Below are positions 37,954-50,920 of a stretch of DNA of 64,000 nt, in pieces. The position numbers and the translations under genes are program-made. The first letter of the stretch is position 1, and each line of letters starts with the position of its first letter. The stretch spans positions 186,001 through 250,000 of the forward strand of contig NW_026870578.1 in NCBI RefSeq assembly GCF_963576545.1. The letters run 5' to 3'. The DNA is from Limanda limanda (Eukaryota; Chordata; Actinopteri; Pleuronectiformes; Pleuronectidae). The notes under the pieces are model-generated. The model had not been told where the DNA came from. It made no database searches and saw only the letters and a program-made list of their open reading frames with translations.

Positions 37954-39396
37954 CCCATTTAGTGGGGGTAGAGCCTACTTGCAAGTCTCTCCGACCTTCA
38001 CAAAAAAAGTTATTCAAGAATATCTCTTTCTCCTATGTGCTTTCATCCCTAACCCTAACCCTAACCCTTCCGAAAGTCGGAGAAGCTCAAGGATGGTACC
38101 GATCGATGCGCGCTACCCCATTTAGTGGGGGTAGAGCCTACTTGCAAGTCTCTCCGACCTTCACAAAAAAAGTTATTCAAGAATATCTCTTTCTCCTATG
38201 TGCTTTCATCCCTAACCCTAACCCTAACCCTTCCGAAAGTCGGAGAAGCTCAAGGATGGTACCGATCGATGCGCGCAACCCCATTTAGTGGGGGTAGAGC
38301 CTACTTGCAAGTCTCTCCGACCTTCACAAAAAAAGTTATTCAAGAATATCTCCTCAGATTTGGGGGAATTTCGTCGGTCGACCTCTTCCGAAGGTCGTAC
38401 AAGCTCGGGGATGGTACCAATCGATCCGCAGGACCCAAATTAGTCCAGATGCAACCACTTTCCAAGTCTCTCCGACCTTCACAAAAAAAGTTATTCAAGA
38501 ATATCTCTTTCTCCTATGTGCTTTCATCCCTAACCCTAACCCTAACCCTTCCGAAAGTCGGAGAAGCTCAAGGATGGTACTGATCGATGCTCGCTACCCC
38601 ATTTAGTGGGGGTAGAGCCTACTTGCAAGTCTCTCCGACCTTCACAAAAAAAGTTATTCAAGAATATCTCTTTCTCCTATGTGCTTTCATCCCTAACCCT
38701 AACCCTAACCCTTCCAAAAGTCGGAGAAGCTCAAGGATGGTACCGATCGATGCGCGCTACCCCATTTAGTGGGGGTAGAGCCTACTTGCAAGTCTCTCCG
38801 ACCTTCACAAAAAAAGTTATTCAAGAATATCTCCTCAGATTTGGGGGAATTTCGTCGGTCGACCTATTCCGAAGGTCGTACAAGCTCGGGGATGGTACCA
38901 ATCGATCCGCAGGACCCAAATTAGTCCAGATGCAACCACTTTCCAAGTCTCTCCGACCTTCACAAAAAAAGTTATTCAAGAATATCTCTTTCTCCTATGT
39001 GCTTTCATCCCTAACCCTAACCCTAACCCTTCCGAAAGTCGGAGAAGCTCAAGGATGGTACCGATCGATGCGCGCTACCCCATTTAGTGGGGGTAGAGCC
39101 TACTTGCAAGTCTCTCCGACCTTCACAAAAGAAGTTATTCAAGAATATCTCCTCAGATTTGGGGGAATTTCGTCGGTCGACCTCTTCCGAAGGTCGTACA
39201 AGCTCGGGGATGGTACCAATCGATCCGCAGGACCCAAATTAGTCCAGATGCAACCACTTTCCAAGTCTCTCCGACCTTCACAAAAAAAGTTATTCAAGAA
39301 TATCTCTTTCTCATATGTGCTTTCATCCCTAACCCTAACCCTAACCCTTCCGAAAGTCGGAGAAGCTCAAGGATGGTACCGATCGATGCGCGCTAC
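37954..39396 (+). repeat. P-tail fragment (1,443 bp)
   Basis: Blocks are 37954: A2BC; 38598: A(BC)2. They match 15061-16503 at offset 22,893 and 34112-35554 at offset 3,842, including the TACTGATCGATGCTCGC variant (15687/34738/38580), CCAAAAG (15822/34873/38715 approx.), CCTATTCC and CTCATATG. This is the last 1,443 bp of unit P, placed directly before Q copy 2, so the normal P-to-Q junction is preserved here. Confidence 0.87.
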
Positions 39397-42300
39397 CCCA
39401 TTTAGTGGGGGTAGAGCCTACTTGCAAGTCTCTCCGACCTTCACAAAAAAAGTTATTCAAGAATATCTCTTTCTCCTATGTGCTTTCATCCCTAACCCTA
39501 ACCCTAACCCTTCCGAAAGTCGGAGAAGCTCAAGGATGGTACCGATCGATGCGCGCTACCCCATTTAGTGGGGGTAGAGCCTACTTGCAAGTCTCTCCGA
39601 CCTTCACAAAAAAAGTTATTCAAGAATATCTCTTTCTCCTATGTGCTTTCATCCCTAACCCTAACCCTAACCCTTCCGAAAGTCGGAGAAGCTCAAGGAT
39701 GGTACCGATCGATGCGCGCAACCCCATTTAGTGGGGGTAGAGCCTACTTGCAAGTCTCTCCGACCTTCACAAAAAAAGTTATTCAAGAATATCTCCTCAG
39801 ATTTGGGGGAATTTCGTCGGTCGACCTCTTCCGAAGGTCGTACAAGCTCGGGGATGGTACCAATCGATCCGCAGGACCCAAATTAGTCCAGATGCAACCA
39901 CTTTCCAAGTCTCTCCGACCTTCACAAAAAAGGTTATTCAAGAATATCTCTTTCTCCTATGTGCTTTCATCCCTAACCCTAACCCTAACCCTTCCGAAAG
40001 TCGGAGAAGCTCAAGGATGGTACCGATCGATGCGCGCTACCCCATTTAGTGGGGGTAGAGCCTACTTGCAAGTCTCTCCGACCTTCACAAAAAAAGTTAT
40101 TCAAGAATATCTCTTTCTCCTATGTGCTTTCATCCCTAACCCTAACCCTAACCCTTCCGAAAGTCGGAGAAGCTCAAGGATGGTACCGATCGATGCGCGC
40201 AACCCCATTTAGTGGGGGTAGAGCCTACTTGCAAGTCTCTCCGACCTTCACAAAAAAAGTTATTCAAGAATATCTCCTCAGATTTGGGGGAATTTCGTCG
40301 GTCGACCTCTTCCGAAGGTCGTACAAGCTCGGGGATGGTACCAATCGATCCGCAGGACCCAAATTAGTCCAGATGCAACCACTTTCCAAGTCTCTCCGAC
40401 CTTCACAAAAAAAGTTATTCAAGAATATCTCTTTCTCATATGTGCTTTCATCCCTAACCCTAACCCTAACCCTTCCGAAAGTCGGAGAAGCTCAAGGATG
40501 GTACCGATCGATGCGCGCTACCCCATTTAGTGGGGGTAGAGCCTACTTGCAAGTCTCTCCGACCTTCACAAAAAAAGTTATTCAAGAATATCTCTTTCTC
40601 CTATGTGCTTTCATCCCTAACCCTAACCCTAACCCTTCCGAAAGTCGGAGAAGCTCAAGGATGGTACCGATCGATGCGCGCAACCCCATTTAGTGGGGGT
40701 AGAGCCTACTTGCAAGTCTCTCCGACCTTCACAAAAAAAGTTATTCAAGAATATCTCCTCAGATTTGGGGGAATTTCGTCGGTCGACCTCTTCCGAAGGT
40801 CGTACAAGCTCGGGGATGGTACCAATCGATCCGCAGGACCCAAATTAGTCCAGATGCAACCACTTTCCAAGTCTCTCCGACCTTCACAAAAAAGGTTATT
40901 CAAGAATATCTCTTTCTCCTATGTGCTTTCATCCCTAACCCTAACCCTAACCCTTCCGAAAGTCGGAGAAGCTCAAGGATGGTACCGATCGATGCGCGCT
41001 ACCCCATTTAGTGGGGGTAGAGCCTACTTGCAAGTCTCTCCGACCTTCACAAAAAAAGTTATTCAAGAATATCTCTTTCTCCTATGTGCTTTCATCCCTA
41101 ACCCTAACCCTAACCCTTCCGAAAGTCGGAGAAGCTCAAGGATGGTACCGATCGATGCGCGCAACCCCATTTAGTGGGGGTAGAGCCTACTTGCAAGTCT
41201 CTCCGACCATCACAAAAAAAGTTATTCAAGAATATCTCCTCAGATTTGGGGGAATTTCGTCGGTCGACCTCTTCCGAAGGTCGTACAAGCTCGGGGATGG
41301 TACCAATCGATCTGCAGGACCCAAATTAGTCCAGATGCAACCACTTTCCAAGTCTCTCCGACCTTCACAAAAAAAGTTATTCAAGAATATCTCTTTCTCC
41401 TATGTGCTTTCATCCCTAACCCTAACCCTAACCCTTCCGAAAGTCGGAGAAGCTCAAGGATGGTACCGATCGATGCGCGCTACCCCATTTAGTGGGGGTA
41501 GAGCCTACTTGCAAGTCTCTCCGACCTTCACAAAAAAAGTTATTCAAGAATATCTCTTTCTCCTATGTGCTTTCATCCCTAACCCTAACCCTAACCCTTC
41601 CGAAAGTCGGAGAAGCTCAAGGATGGTACCGATCGATGCGCGCTACCCCATTTAGTGGGGGTAGAGCCTACTTGCAAGTCTCTCCTACCTTCACAAAAAA
41701 AGTTATTCAAGAATATCTCCTCAGATTTGGGGGAATTTCGTCGGTCGACCTCTTCCGAAGGTCGTACAAGCTCGGGGATGGTACCAATCGATCCGCAGGA
41801 CCCAAATTAGTCCAGATGCAACCACTTTCCAAGTCTCTCCGACCTTCACAAAAAAAGTTATTCAAGAATATCTCTTTCTCCTATGTGCTTTCATCCCTAA
41901 CCCTAACCCTTCCGAAAGTCGGAGAAGCTCAAGGATGGTACCGATCGATGCGCGCTACCCCATTTAGTGGGGGTAGAGCCTACTTGCAAGTCTCTCCGAC
42001 CTTCACAAAAAAAGTTATTCAAGAATATCTCTTTCTCCTATGTGCTTTCATCCCTAACCCTAACCCTAACCCTTCCGAAAGTCGGAGAAGCTCAAGGATG
42101 GTACTGATCGATGCGCGCTACCCCATTTAGTGGGGGTAGAGCCTACTTGCAAGTCTCTCCGACCTTCACAAAAAAAGTTATTCAAGAATATCTCTTTCTC
42201 CTATGTGCTTTCATCCCTAACCCTAACCCTAACCCTTCCGAAAGTCGGAGAAGCTCAAGGATGGTACCGATCGATGCGCGCAACCCCATTTAGTGGGGGT

Positions 42301-45300
42301 AGAGCCTACTTGCAAGTCTCTCCGACCTTCACAAAAAAAGTTATTCAAGAATATCTCCTCAGATTTGGGGGAATTTCGTCGGTCGACCTCTTCCGAAGGT
42401 CGTACAAGCTCGGGGATGGTACCAATCGATCCGCAGGACCCAAATTAGTCCAGATGCAACCACTTTCCAAGTCTCTCCGACCTTCACAAAAAAAGTTATT
42501 CAAGAATATCTCTTTCTCCTATGTGCTTTCATCCCTAACCCTAACCCTAACCCTTCCGAAAGTCGGAGAAGCTCAAGGATGGTACCGATCGATGCGCGCT
42601 ACCCCATTTAGTGGGGGTAGAGCCTACTTGCAAGTCTCTCCGACCTTCACAAAAAAAGTTATTCAAGAATATCTCCTCAGATTTGGGGGAATTTCGTCGG
42701 TCGACCTCTTCCGAAGGTCGTACAAGCTCGGGGATGGTACCAATCGATCCGCAGGACCCAAATTAGTCCAGATGCAACCACTTACCAAGTCTCTCCGACC
42801 TTCACAAAAAAAGTTATTCAAGAATATCTCTTTCTCCTATGTGCTTTCATCCCTAACCCTAACCCTAACCCTTCCGAAAGTCGGAGAAGCTCAAGGATGG
42901 TACCGATCGATGCGCGCTACCCCATTTAGTGGGGGTAGAGCCTACTTGCAAGTCTCTCCGACCTTCACAAAAGAAGTTATTCAAGAATATCTCCTCAGAT
43001 TTGGGGGAATTTCGTCGGTCGACCTCTTCCGAAGGTCGTACAAGCTCGGGGATGGTACCAATCGATCCGCAGGACCCAAATTAGTCCAGATGCAACCACT
43101 TTCCAAGTCTCTCCGACCTTCACAAAAAAAGTTATTCAAGAATATCTCTTTCTCCTATGTGCTTTCATCCCTAACCCTAACCCTAACCCTTCCGAAAGTC
43201 GGAGAAGCTCAAGGATGGTACCGATCGATGCGCGCTACCCCATTTAGTGGGGGTAGAGCCTACTTGCAAGTCTCTCCGACCTTCACAAAAAAAGTTATTC
43301 AAGAATATCTCTTTCTCCTATGTGCTTTCATCCCTAACCCTAACCCTAACCCTTCCGAAAGTCGGAGAAGCTCAAGGATGGTACCGATCGATGTGCGCTA
43401 CCCCATTTAGTGGGGGTAGAGCCTACTTGCAAGTCTCTCCGACCTTCACAAAAAAAGTTATTCAAGAATATCTCCTCAGATTTGGGGGAATTTCGTCGGT
43501 CGACCTCTTCCGAAGGTCGTACAAGCTCGGAAATGGTACCAATCGATCCGCAGGACCCAAATTAGTCCAGATGCAACCACTTTCCAAGTCTCTCCGACCT
43601 TCACAAAAAAAGTTATTCAAGAATATCTCTTTCTCCTATGTGCTTTCATCCCTAACCCTAACCCTAACCCTTCCGAAAGTCGGAGAAGCTCAAGGATGGT
43701 ACCGATCGATGTGCGCTACCCCATTTAGTGGGGGTAGAGCCTACTTGCAAGTCTCTCCGACCTTCACAATAAAAGTTATTCAAGAATATCTCTTTCTCCT
43801 ATGTGCTTTCATCCCTAACCCTAACCCTAACCCTTCCGAAAGTCGGAGAAGCTCAAGGATGGTACCGATCGATGCGCGCTACCCCATTTAGTGGGGGTAG
43901 AGCCTACTTGCAAGTCTCTCCGACCTTCACAAAAAAAGTTATTCAAGAATATCTCTTTCTCCTATGTGCTTTCATCCCTAACCCTAACCCTAACCCTTCC
44001 GAAAGTCGGAGAAGCTCAAGGATGGTACCGATCGATGCGCGCAACCCCATTTAGTGGGGGTAGAGCCTACTTGCAAGTCTCTCCGACCTTCACAAAAAAA
44101 GTTATTCAAGAATATCTCCTCAGATTTGGGGGAATTTCGTCGGTCGACCTCTTCCGAAGGTCGTACAAGCTCGGGGATGGTACCAATCGATCCGCAGGAC
44201 CCAAATTAGTCCAGATGCAACCACTTTCCAAGTCTCTCCGACCTTCACAAAAAAAGTTATTCAAGAATATCTCTTTCTCCTATGTGCTTTCATCCCTAAC
44301 CCTAACCCTAACCCTTCCGAAAGTCGGAGAAGCTCAAGGATGGTACCGATCGATGCGCGCTACCCCATTTAGTGGGGGTAGAGCCTACTTGCAAGTCTCT
44401 CCGACCTTCACAAAAAAAGTTATTCAAGAATATCTCCTCAGATTTGGGGGAATTTCGTCGGTCGACCTCTTCCGAAGGTCGTACAAGCTCGGGGATGGTA
44501 CCAATCGATCCGCAGGACCCAAATTAGTCCAGATGCAACCACTTTCCAAGTCTCTCCGACCTTCACAAAAAAAGTTATTCAAGAATATCTCTTTCTCCTA
44601 TGTGCTTTCATCCCTAACCCTAACCCTAACCCTTCCGAAAGTCGGAGAAGCTCAAGGATGGTACCGATCGATGCGCGCTACCCCATTTAGTGGGGGTAGA
44701 GCCTACTTGCAAGTCTCTCCGACCTTCACAAAAGAAGTTATTCAAGAATATCTCCTCAGATTTGGGGGAATTTCGTCGGTCGACCTCTTCCGAAGGTCGT
44801 ACAAGCTCGGGGATGGTACCAATCGATCCGCAGGACCCAAATTAGTCCAGATGCAACCACTTTCCAAGTCTCTCCGACCTTCACAAAAAAAGTTATTCAA
44901 GAATATCTCTTTCTCCTATGTGCTTTCATCCCTAACCCTAACCCTAACCCTTCCGAAAGTCGGAGAAGCTCAAGGATGGTACCGATCGATGTGCGCTACC
45001 CCATTTAGTGGGGGTAGAGCCTACTTGCAAGTCTCTCCGACCTTCACAAAAAAAGTTATTCAAGAATATCTCCTCAGATTTGGGGGAATTTCGTCGGTCG
45101 ACCTCTTCCGAAGGTCGTACAAGCTCGGAAATGGTACCAATCGATCCGCAGGACCCAAATTAGTCCAGATGCAACCACTTTCCAAGTCTCTCCGACCTTC
45201 ACAAAAAAAGTTATTCAAGAATATCTCTTTCTCCTATGTGCTTTCATCCCTAACCCTAACCCTTCCGAAAGTCGGAGAAGCTCAAGGATGGTACCGATCG

Positions 45301-47235
45301 ATGCGCGCTACCCCATTTAGTGGGGGTAGAGCCTACTTGCAAGTCTCTCCGACCTTCACAAAAAAGGTTATTCAAGAATATCTCTTTCTCCTATGTGCTT
45401 TCATCCCTAACCCTAACCCTAACCCTTCCGAAAGTCGGAGAAGCTCAAGGATGGTACCGATCGATGCGCGCTACCCCATTTAGTGGGGGTAGAGCCTACT
45501 TGCAAGTCTCTCCGACCTTCACAAAAAAAGTTATTCAAGAATATCTCCTCAGATTTGGGGGAATTTCGTCGGTCGACCTCTTCCGAAGGTCGTACAAGCT
45601 CGGGGATGGTAACAATCGATCCGCAGGACCCAAATTAGTCCAGATGCAACCACTTTCCAAGTCTCTCCGACCTTCACAAAAAAAGTTATTCAAGAATATC
45701 TCTTTCTCCTATGTGCTTTCATCCCTAACCCTAACCCTAACCCTTCCGAAAGTCGGAGAAGCTCAAGGATGGTACCGATCGATGCGCGCTACCCCATTTA
45801 GTGGGGGTAGAGCCTACTTGCAAGTCTCTCCGACCTTCACAAAAAAAGTTATTCAAGAATATCTCCTCAGATTTGGGGGAATTTCGTCGGTCGACCTCTT
45901 CCGAAGGTCGTACAAGCTCGGGGATGGTACCAATCGATCCGCAGGACCCAAATTAGTCCAGATGCAACCACTTTCCAAGTCTCTCCGACCTTCACAAAAA
46001 AAGTTATTCAAGAATATCTCTTTCTCCTATGTGCTTTCATCCCTAACCCTAACCCTAACCCTTCCGAAAGTCGGAGAAGCTCAAGGATGGTACCGATCGA
46101 TGCGCGCTACCCCATTTAGTGGGGGTAGAGCCTACTTGCAAGTCTCTCCGACCTTCACAAAAAAAGTTATTCAAGAATATCTCTTTCTCCTATGTGCTTT
46201 CATCCCTAACCCTAACCCTAACCCTTCCGAAAGTCGGAGAAGCTCAAGGATGGTACCGATCGATGCGCGCTACCCCATTTAGTGGGGGTAGAGCCTACTT
46301 GCAAGTCTCTCCTACCTTCACAAAAAAAGTTATTCAAGAATATCTCCTCAGATTTGGGGGAATTTCGTCGGTCGACCTCTTCCGAAGGTCGTACAAGCTC
46401 GGGGATGGTACCAATCGATCCGCAGGACCCAAATTAGTCCAGATGCAACCACTTTCCAAGTCTCTCCGACCTTCACAAAAAAAGTTATTCAAGAATATCT
46501 CTTTCTCCTATGTGCTTTCATCCCTAACCCTAACCCTAACCCTTCCGAAAGTCGGAGAAGCTCAAGGATGGTACCGATCGATGCGCGCTACCCCATTTAG
46601 TGGGGGTAGAGCCTACTTGCAAGTCTCTCCGACCTTCACAAAAAAAGTTATTCAAGAATATCTCTTTCTCCTATGTGCTTTCATCCCTAACCCTAACCCT
46701 AACCCTTCCGAAAGTCGGAGAAGCTCAAGGATGGTACCGATCGATGCGCGCTACCCCATTTAGTGGGGGTAGAGCCTACTTGCAAGTCTCTCCGACCTTC
46801 ACAAAAAAAGTTATTCAAGAATATCTCTTTCTCCTATGTGCTTTCATCCCTAACCCTAACCCTAACCCTTCCGAAAGTCGGAGAAGCTCAAGGATGGTAC
46901 CGATCGATGTGCGCAACCCCATTTAGTGGGGGTAGAGCCTACTTGCAAGTCTCTCCGACCTTCACAAAAAAAGTTATTCAAGAATATCTCCTCAGATTTG
47001 GGGGAATTTCGTCGGTCGACCTCTTCCGAAGGTCGTACAAGCTCGGGGATGGTACCAATCGATCCGCAGGACCCAAATTAGTCCAGATGCAACCACTTTC
47101 CAAGTCTCTCCGACCTTCACAAAAAAAGTTATTCAAGAATATCTCTTTCTCCTATGTGCTTTCATCCCTAACCCTAACCCTAACCCTTCCGAAAGTCGGA
47201 GAAGCTCAAGGATGGTACCGATCGATGCGCGCTAC
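39397..47235 (+). repeat. Higher-order unit Q, copy 2 (7,839 bp)
   Basis: Blocks are 39397: A2BC; 40041, 40522, 41003: ABC; 41484: ABC short tract; 41959: A2(BC)3; 43239: ABC; 43720: A2(BC)4 short tract; 45312: A(BC)2; 46111: ABC; 46592: A2BC. Order and length equal 16504-24342. Two base differences were noticed: 42784 A versus 19891 T, and 46910 T versus 24017 C, the latter at a CpG. Confidence 0.9.
43720..45311 (+). repeat. A2(BC)4 block, longest BC run (copy 2)
   Basis: Same composition and markers as 20827-22418 at offset 22,893, including AATAAAAG in the first A and the 15 bp tract in the last C (45248-45262). Confidence 0.9.
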
Positions 47236-48833
47236 CCCATTTAGTGGGGGTAGAGCCTACTTGCAAGTCTCTCCGACCTTCACAAAAAAAGTTATTCAAG
47301 AATATCTCTTTCTCCTATGTGCTTTCATCCCTAACCCTAACCCTAACCCTTCCGAAAGTCGGAGAAGCTCAAGGATGGTACCGATCGATGCGCGCTACCC
47401 CATTTAGTGGGGGTAGAGCCTACTTGCAAGTCTCTCCGACCTTCACAAAAAAAGTTATTCAAGAATATCTCCTCAGATTTGGGGGAATTTCGTCGGTCGA
47501 CCTATTCCGAAGGTCGTACAAGCTCGGGGATGGTACCAATCGATCCGCAGGACCCAAATTAGTCCAGATGCAACCACTTTCCAAGTCTCTCCGACCTTCA
47601 CAAAAAAAGTTATTCAAGAATATCTCTTTCTCCTATGTGCTTTCATCCCTAACCCTAACCCTAACCCTTCCGAAAGTCGGAGAAGCTCAAGGATGGTACC
47701 GATCGATGCGCGCTACCCCATTTAGTGGGGGTAGAGCCTACTTGCAAGTCTCTCCGACCTTCACAAAAGAAGTTATTCAAGAATATCTCCTCAGATTTGG
47801 GGGAATTTCGTCGGTCGACCTCTTCCGAAGGTCGTACAAGCTCGGGGATGGTACCAATCGATCCGCAGGACCCAAATTAGTCCAGATGCAACCACTTTCC
47901 AAGTCTCTCCGACCTTCACAAAAAAAGTTATTCAAGAATATCTCTTTCTCCTATGTGCTTTCATCCCTAACCCTAACCCTAACCCTTCCGAAAGTCGGAG
48001 AAGCTCAAGGATGGTACCGATCGATGCGCGCTACCCCATTTAGTGGGGGTAGAGCCTACTTGCAAGTCTCTCCGACCTTCACAAAAAAAGTTATTCAAGA
48101 ATATCTCTTTCTCCTATGTGCTTTCATCCCTAACCCTAACCCTAACCCTTCCGAAAGTCGGAGAAGCTCAAGGATGGTACCGATCGATGTGCGCTACCCC
48201 ATTTAGTGGGGGTAGAGCCTACTTGCAAGTCTCTCCGACCTTCACAAAAAAAGTTATTCAAGAATATCTCCTCAGATTTGGGGGAATTTCGTCGGTCGAC
48301 CTCTTCCGAAGGTCGTACAAGCTCGGGGATGGTACCAATCGATCCGCAGGACCCAAATTAGTCCAGATGCAACCACTTTCCAAGTCTCTCCGACCTTCAC
48401 AAAAAAAGTTATTCAAGAATATCTCTTTCTCCTATGTGCTTTCATCCCTAACCCTAACCCTAACCCTTCCGAAAGTCGGAGAAGCTCAAGGATGGTACCG
48501 ATCGATGCGCGCTACCCCATTTAGTGGGGGTAGAGCCTACTTGCAAGTCTCTCCGACCTTCACAAAAGAAGTTATTCAAGAATATCTCCTCAGATTTGGG
48601 GGAATTTCGTCGGTCGACCTCTTCCGAAGGTCGTACAAGCTCGGGGATGGTACCAATCGATCCGCAGGACCCAAATTAGTCCAGATGCAACCACTTTCCA
48701 AGTCTCTCCGACCTTCACAAAAAAAGTTATTCAAGAATATCTCTTTCTCCTATGTGCTTTCATCCCTAACCCTAACCCTAACCCTTCCGAAAGTCGGAGA
48801 AGCTCAAGGATGGTACCGATCGATGCGCGCTAC
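47236..48833 (+). repeat. Two A(BC)2 blocks resembling P fragments
   Basis: Blocks are 47236: A(BC)2; 48035: A(BC)2, two 799 bp blocks in tandem. The first carries CCTATTCC (near 47502) and AAAAGAAG (near 47766), as in the last block of P (4493, 15705, 34756), but has CTCCTATG where those have CTCATATG. The second has the GATGTGCGC variant upstream of B and AAAAGAAG (near 48565). From 48516 to about 49370 it resembles 2569-3426. These are the last blocks in the window with more than one BC. Confidence 0.8.
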
Positions 48834-50920
48834 CCCATTTAGTGGGGGTAGAGCCTACTTGCAAGTCTCTCCGACCTTCACAAAAAAAGTTATTCAAGAA
48901 TATCTCTTTCTCCTATGTGCTTTCATCCCTAACCCTAACCCTAACCCTTCCGAAAGTCGGAGAAGCTCAAGGATGGTACCGATCGATGTGCGCTACCCCA
49001 TTTAGTGGGGGTAGAGCCTACTTGCAAGTCTCTCCGACCTTCACAAAAAAAGTTATTCAAGAATATCTCCTCAGATTTGGGGGAATTTCGTCGGTCGACC
49101 TCTTCCGAAGGTCGTACAAGCTCGGGGATGGTACCAATCGATCCGCAGGACCCAAATTAGTCCAGATGCAACCACTTTCCAAGTCTCTCCGACCTTCACA
49201 AAAAAAGTTATTCAAGAATATCTCTTTCTCCTATGTGCTTTCATCCCTAACCCTAACCCTAACCCTTCCGAAAGTCGGAGAAGCTCAAGGATGGTACCGA
49301 TCGATGCGCGCTACCCCATTTAGTGGGGGTAGAGCCTACTTGCAAGTCTCTCCGACCTTCACAAAAAAGGTTATTCAAGAATATCTCTTTCTCCTATGTG
49401 CTTTCATCCCTAACCCTAACCCTAACCCTTCCGAAAGTCGGAGAAGCTCAAGGATGGTACCGATCGATGCGCGCTACCCCATTTAGTGGGGGTAGAGCCT
49501 ACTTGCAAGTCTCTCCGACCTTCACAAAAAAAGTTATTCAAGAATATCTCCTCAGATTTGGGGGAATTTCGTCGGTCGACCTCTTCCGAAGGTCGTACAA
49601 GCTCGGGGATGGTACCAATCGATCCGCAGGACCCAAATTAGTCCAGATGCAACCACTTTCCAAGTCTCTCCGACCTTCACAAAAAAAGTTATTCAAGAAT
49701 ATCTCTTTCTCCTATGTGCTTTCATCCCTAACCCTAACCCTAACCCTTCCGAAAGTCGGAGAAGCTCAAGGATGGTACCGATCGATGCGCGCTACCCCAT
49801 TTAGTGGGGGTAGAGCCTACTTGCAAGTCTCTCCGACCTTCACAAAAAAAGTTATTCAAGAATATCTCTTTCTCCTATGTGCTTTCATCCCTAACCCTAA
49901 CCCTAACCCTTCCGAAAGTCGGAGAAGCTCAAGGATGGTACCGATCGATGCGCGCTACCCCATTTAGTGGGGGTAAAGCCTACTTGCAAGTCTCTCCGAC
50001 CTTCACAAAAAAAGTTATTCAAGAATATCTCTTTCTCCTATGTGCTTTCATCCCTAGCCCTAACCCTAACCCTTCCGAAAGTCGGAGAAGCTCAAGGATG
50101 GTACCGATCGATGCGCGCAACCCCATTTAGTGGGGGTAGAGCCTACTTGCAAGTCTCTCCGACCTTCACAAAAAAAGTTATTCAAGAATATCTCCTCAGA
50201 TTTGGGGGAATTTCGTCGGTCGACCTCTTCCGAAGGTCGTACAAGCTCTAGGATGGTACCAATCGATCCGCAGGACCCAAATTAGTCCAGATGCAACCAC
50301 TTTCCAAGTCTCTCCGACCTTCACAAAAAAAGTTATTCAAGAATATCTCTTTCTCCTATGTGCTTTCATCCCTAACCCTAACCCTAACCCTTCCGAAAGT
50401 CGGAGAAGCTCAAGGATGGTACCGATCGATGCGCGCTACCCCATTTAGTGGGGGTAGAGCCTACTTGCAAGTCTCTCCGACCTTCACAAAAAAAGTTATT
50501 CAAGAATATCTCTTTCTCCTATGTGCTTTCATCCCTAGCCCTAACCCTAACCCTTCCGAAAGTCGGAGAAGCTCAAGGATGGTACCGATCGATGCGCGCA
50601 ACCCCATTTAGTGGGGGTAGAGCCTACTTGCAAGTCTCTCCGACCTTCACAAAAAAAGTTATTCAAGAATATCTCCTCAGATTTGGGGGAATTTCGTCGG
50701 TCGACCTCTTCCGAAGGTCGTACAAGCTCTAGGATGGTCCCAATCGATCCGCAGGACCCAAATTAGTCCAGATGCAACCACTTTCCAAGTCTCTCCGACC
50801 TTCACAAAAAAAGTTATTCAAGAATATCTCTTTCTCCTATGTGCTTTCATCCCTAACCCTAACCCTAACCCTTCCGAAAGTCGGAGAAGCTCAAGGATGG
50901 TACCGATCGATGCGCGCTAC
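48834..50920 (+). repeat. Transition segment with a 481 bp local duplication
   Basis: Blocks are 48834: ABC; 49315: ABC (core with AAAAAAGG); 49796: A2BC; 50440: ABC. The last A-B-C of the third block (49959-50439) and the fourth block (50440-50920) are tandem copies. Both share CCCTAGCCC in the telomere tract (50052 and 50533) and GCTCTAGG in B (near 50247 and 50728). A(49959) has GTAAAGCC in L1, and B(50603) has GGTCCC instead of GGTACC near 50736. Confidence 0.87.
50052..50072 (+). repeat. Telomere tract with CCCTAG variant in A(49959)
   Basis: The first repeat reads CCCTAG rather than CCCTAA; all four C-triplets remain. The same change is at 50533-50553, in the tandem 481 bp copy. Confidence 0.92.

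Larger units (their letters stand above)
1..48833 (+). repeat. Left domain: blocks with BC multimers and long higher-order repeats
   Basis: This domain has 95 A and 105 BC pairs. BC occurs in runs of one to four, and all 24 blocks with m of 2 or more in the window lie here. It is built of long near-identical segments (11,212 and 7,839 bp units). Marker variants include AAAAGAAG in the core of the last or second-last B of a BC run (2620, 5024, 7911 and later), CGGAAATGG in B (8468, 9593, 11353, 20636, 22233, 27518, 28643, 30403, 43528, 45126 approx.) and GGTAACA in B (3666, 11835, 14877, 22715, 30887, 33928, 45609 approx.). Seven of the eight 6 bp telomere-tract losses are here, all in C monomers. 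Confidence 0.93.
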
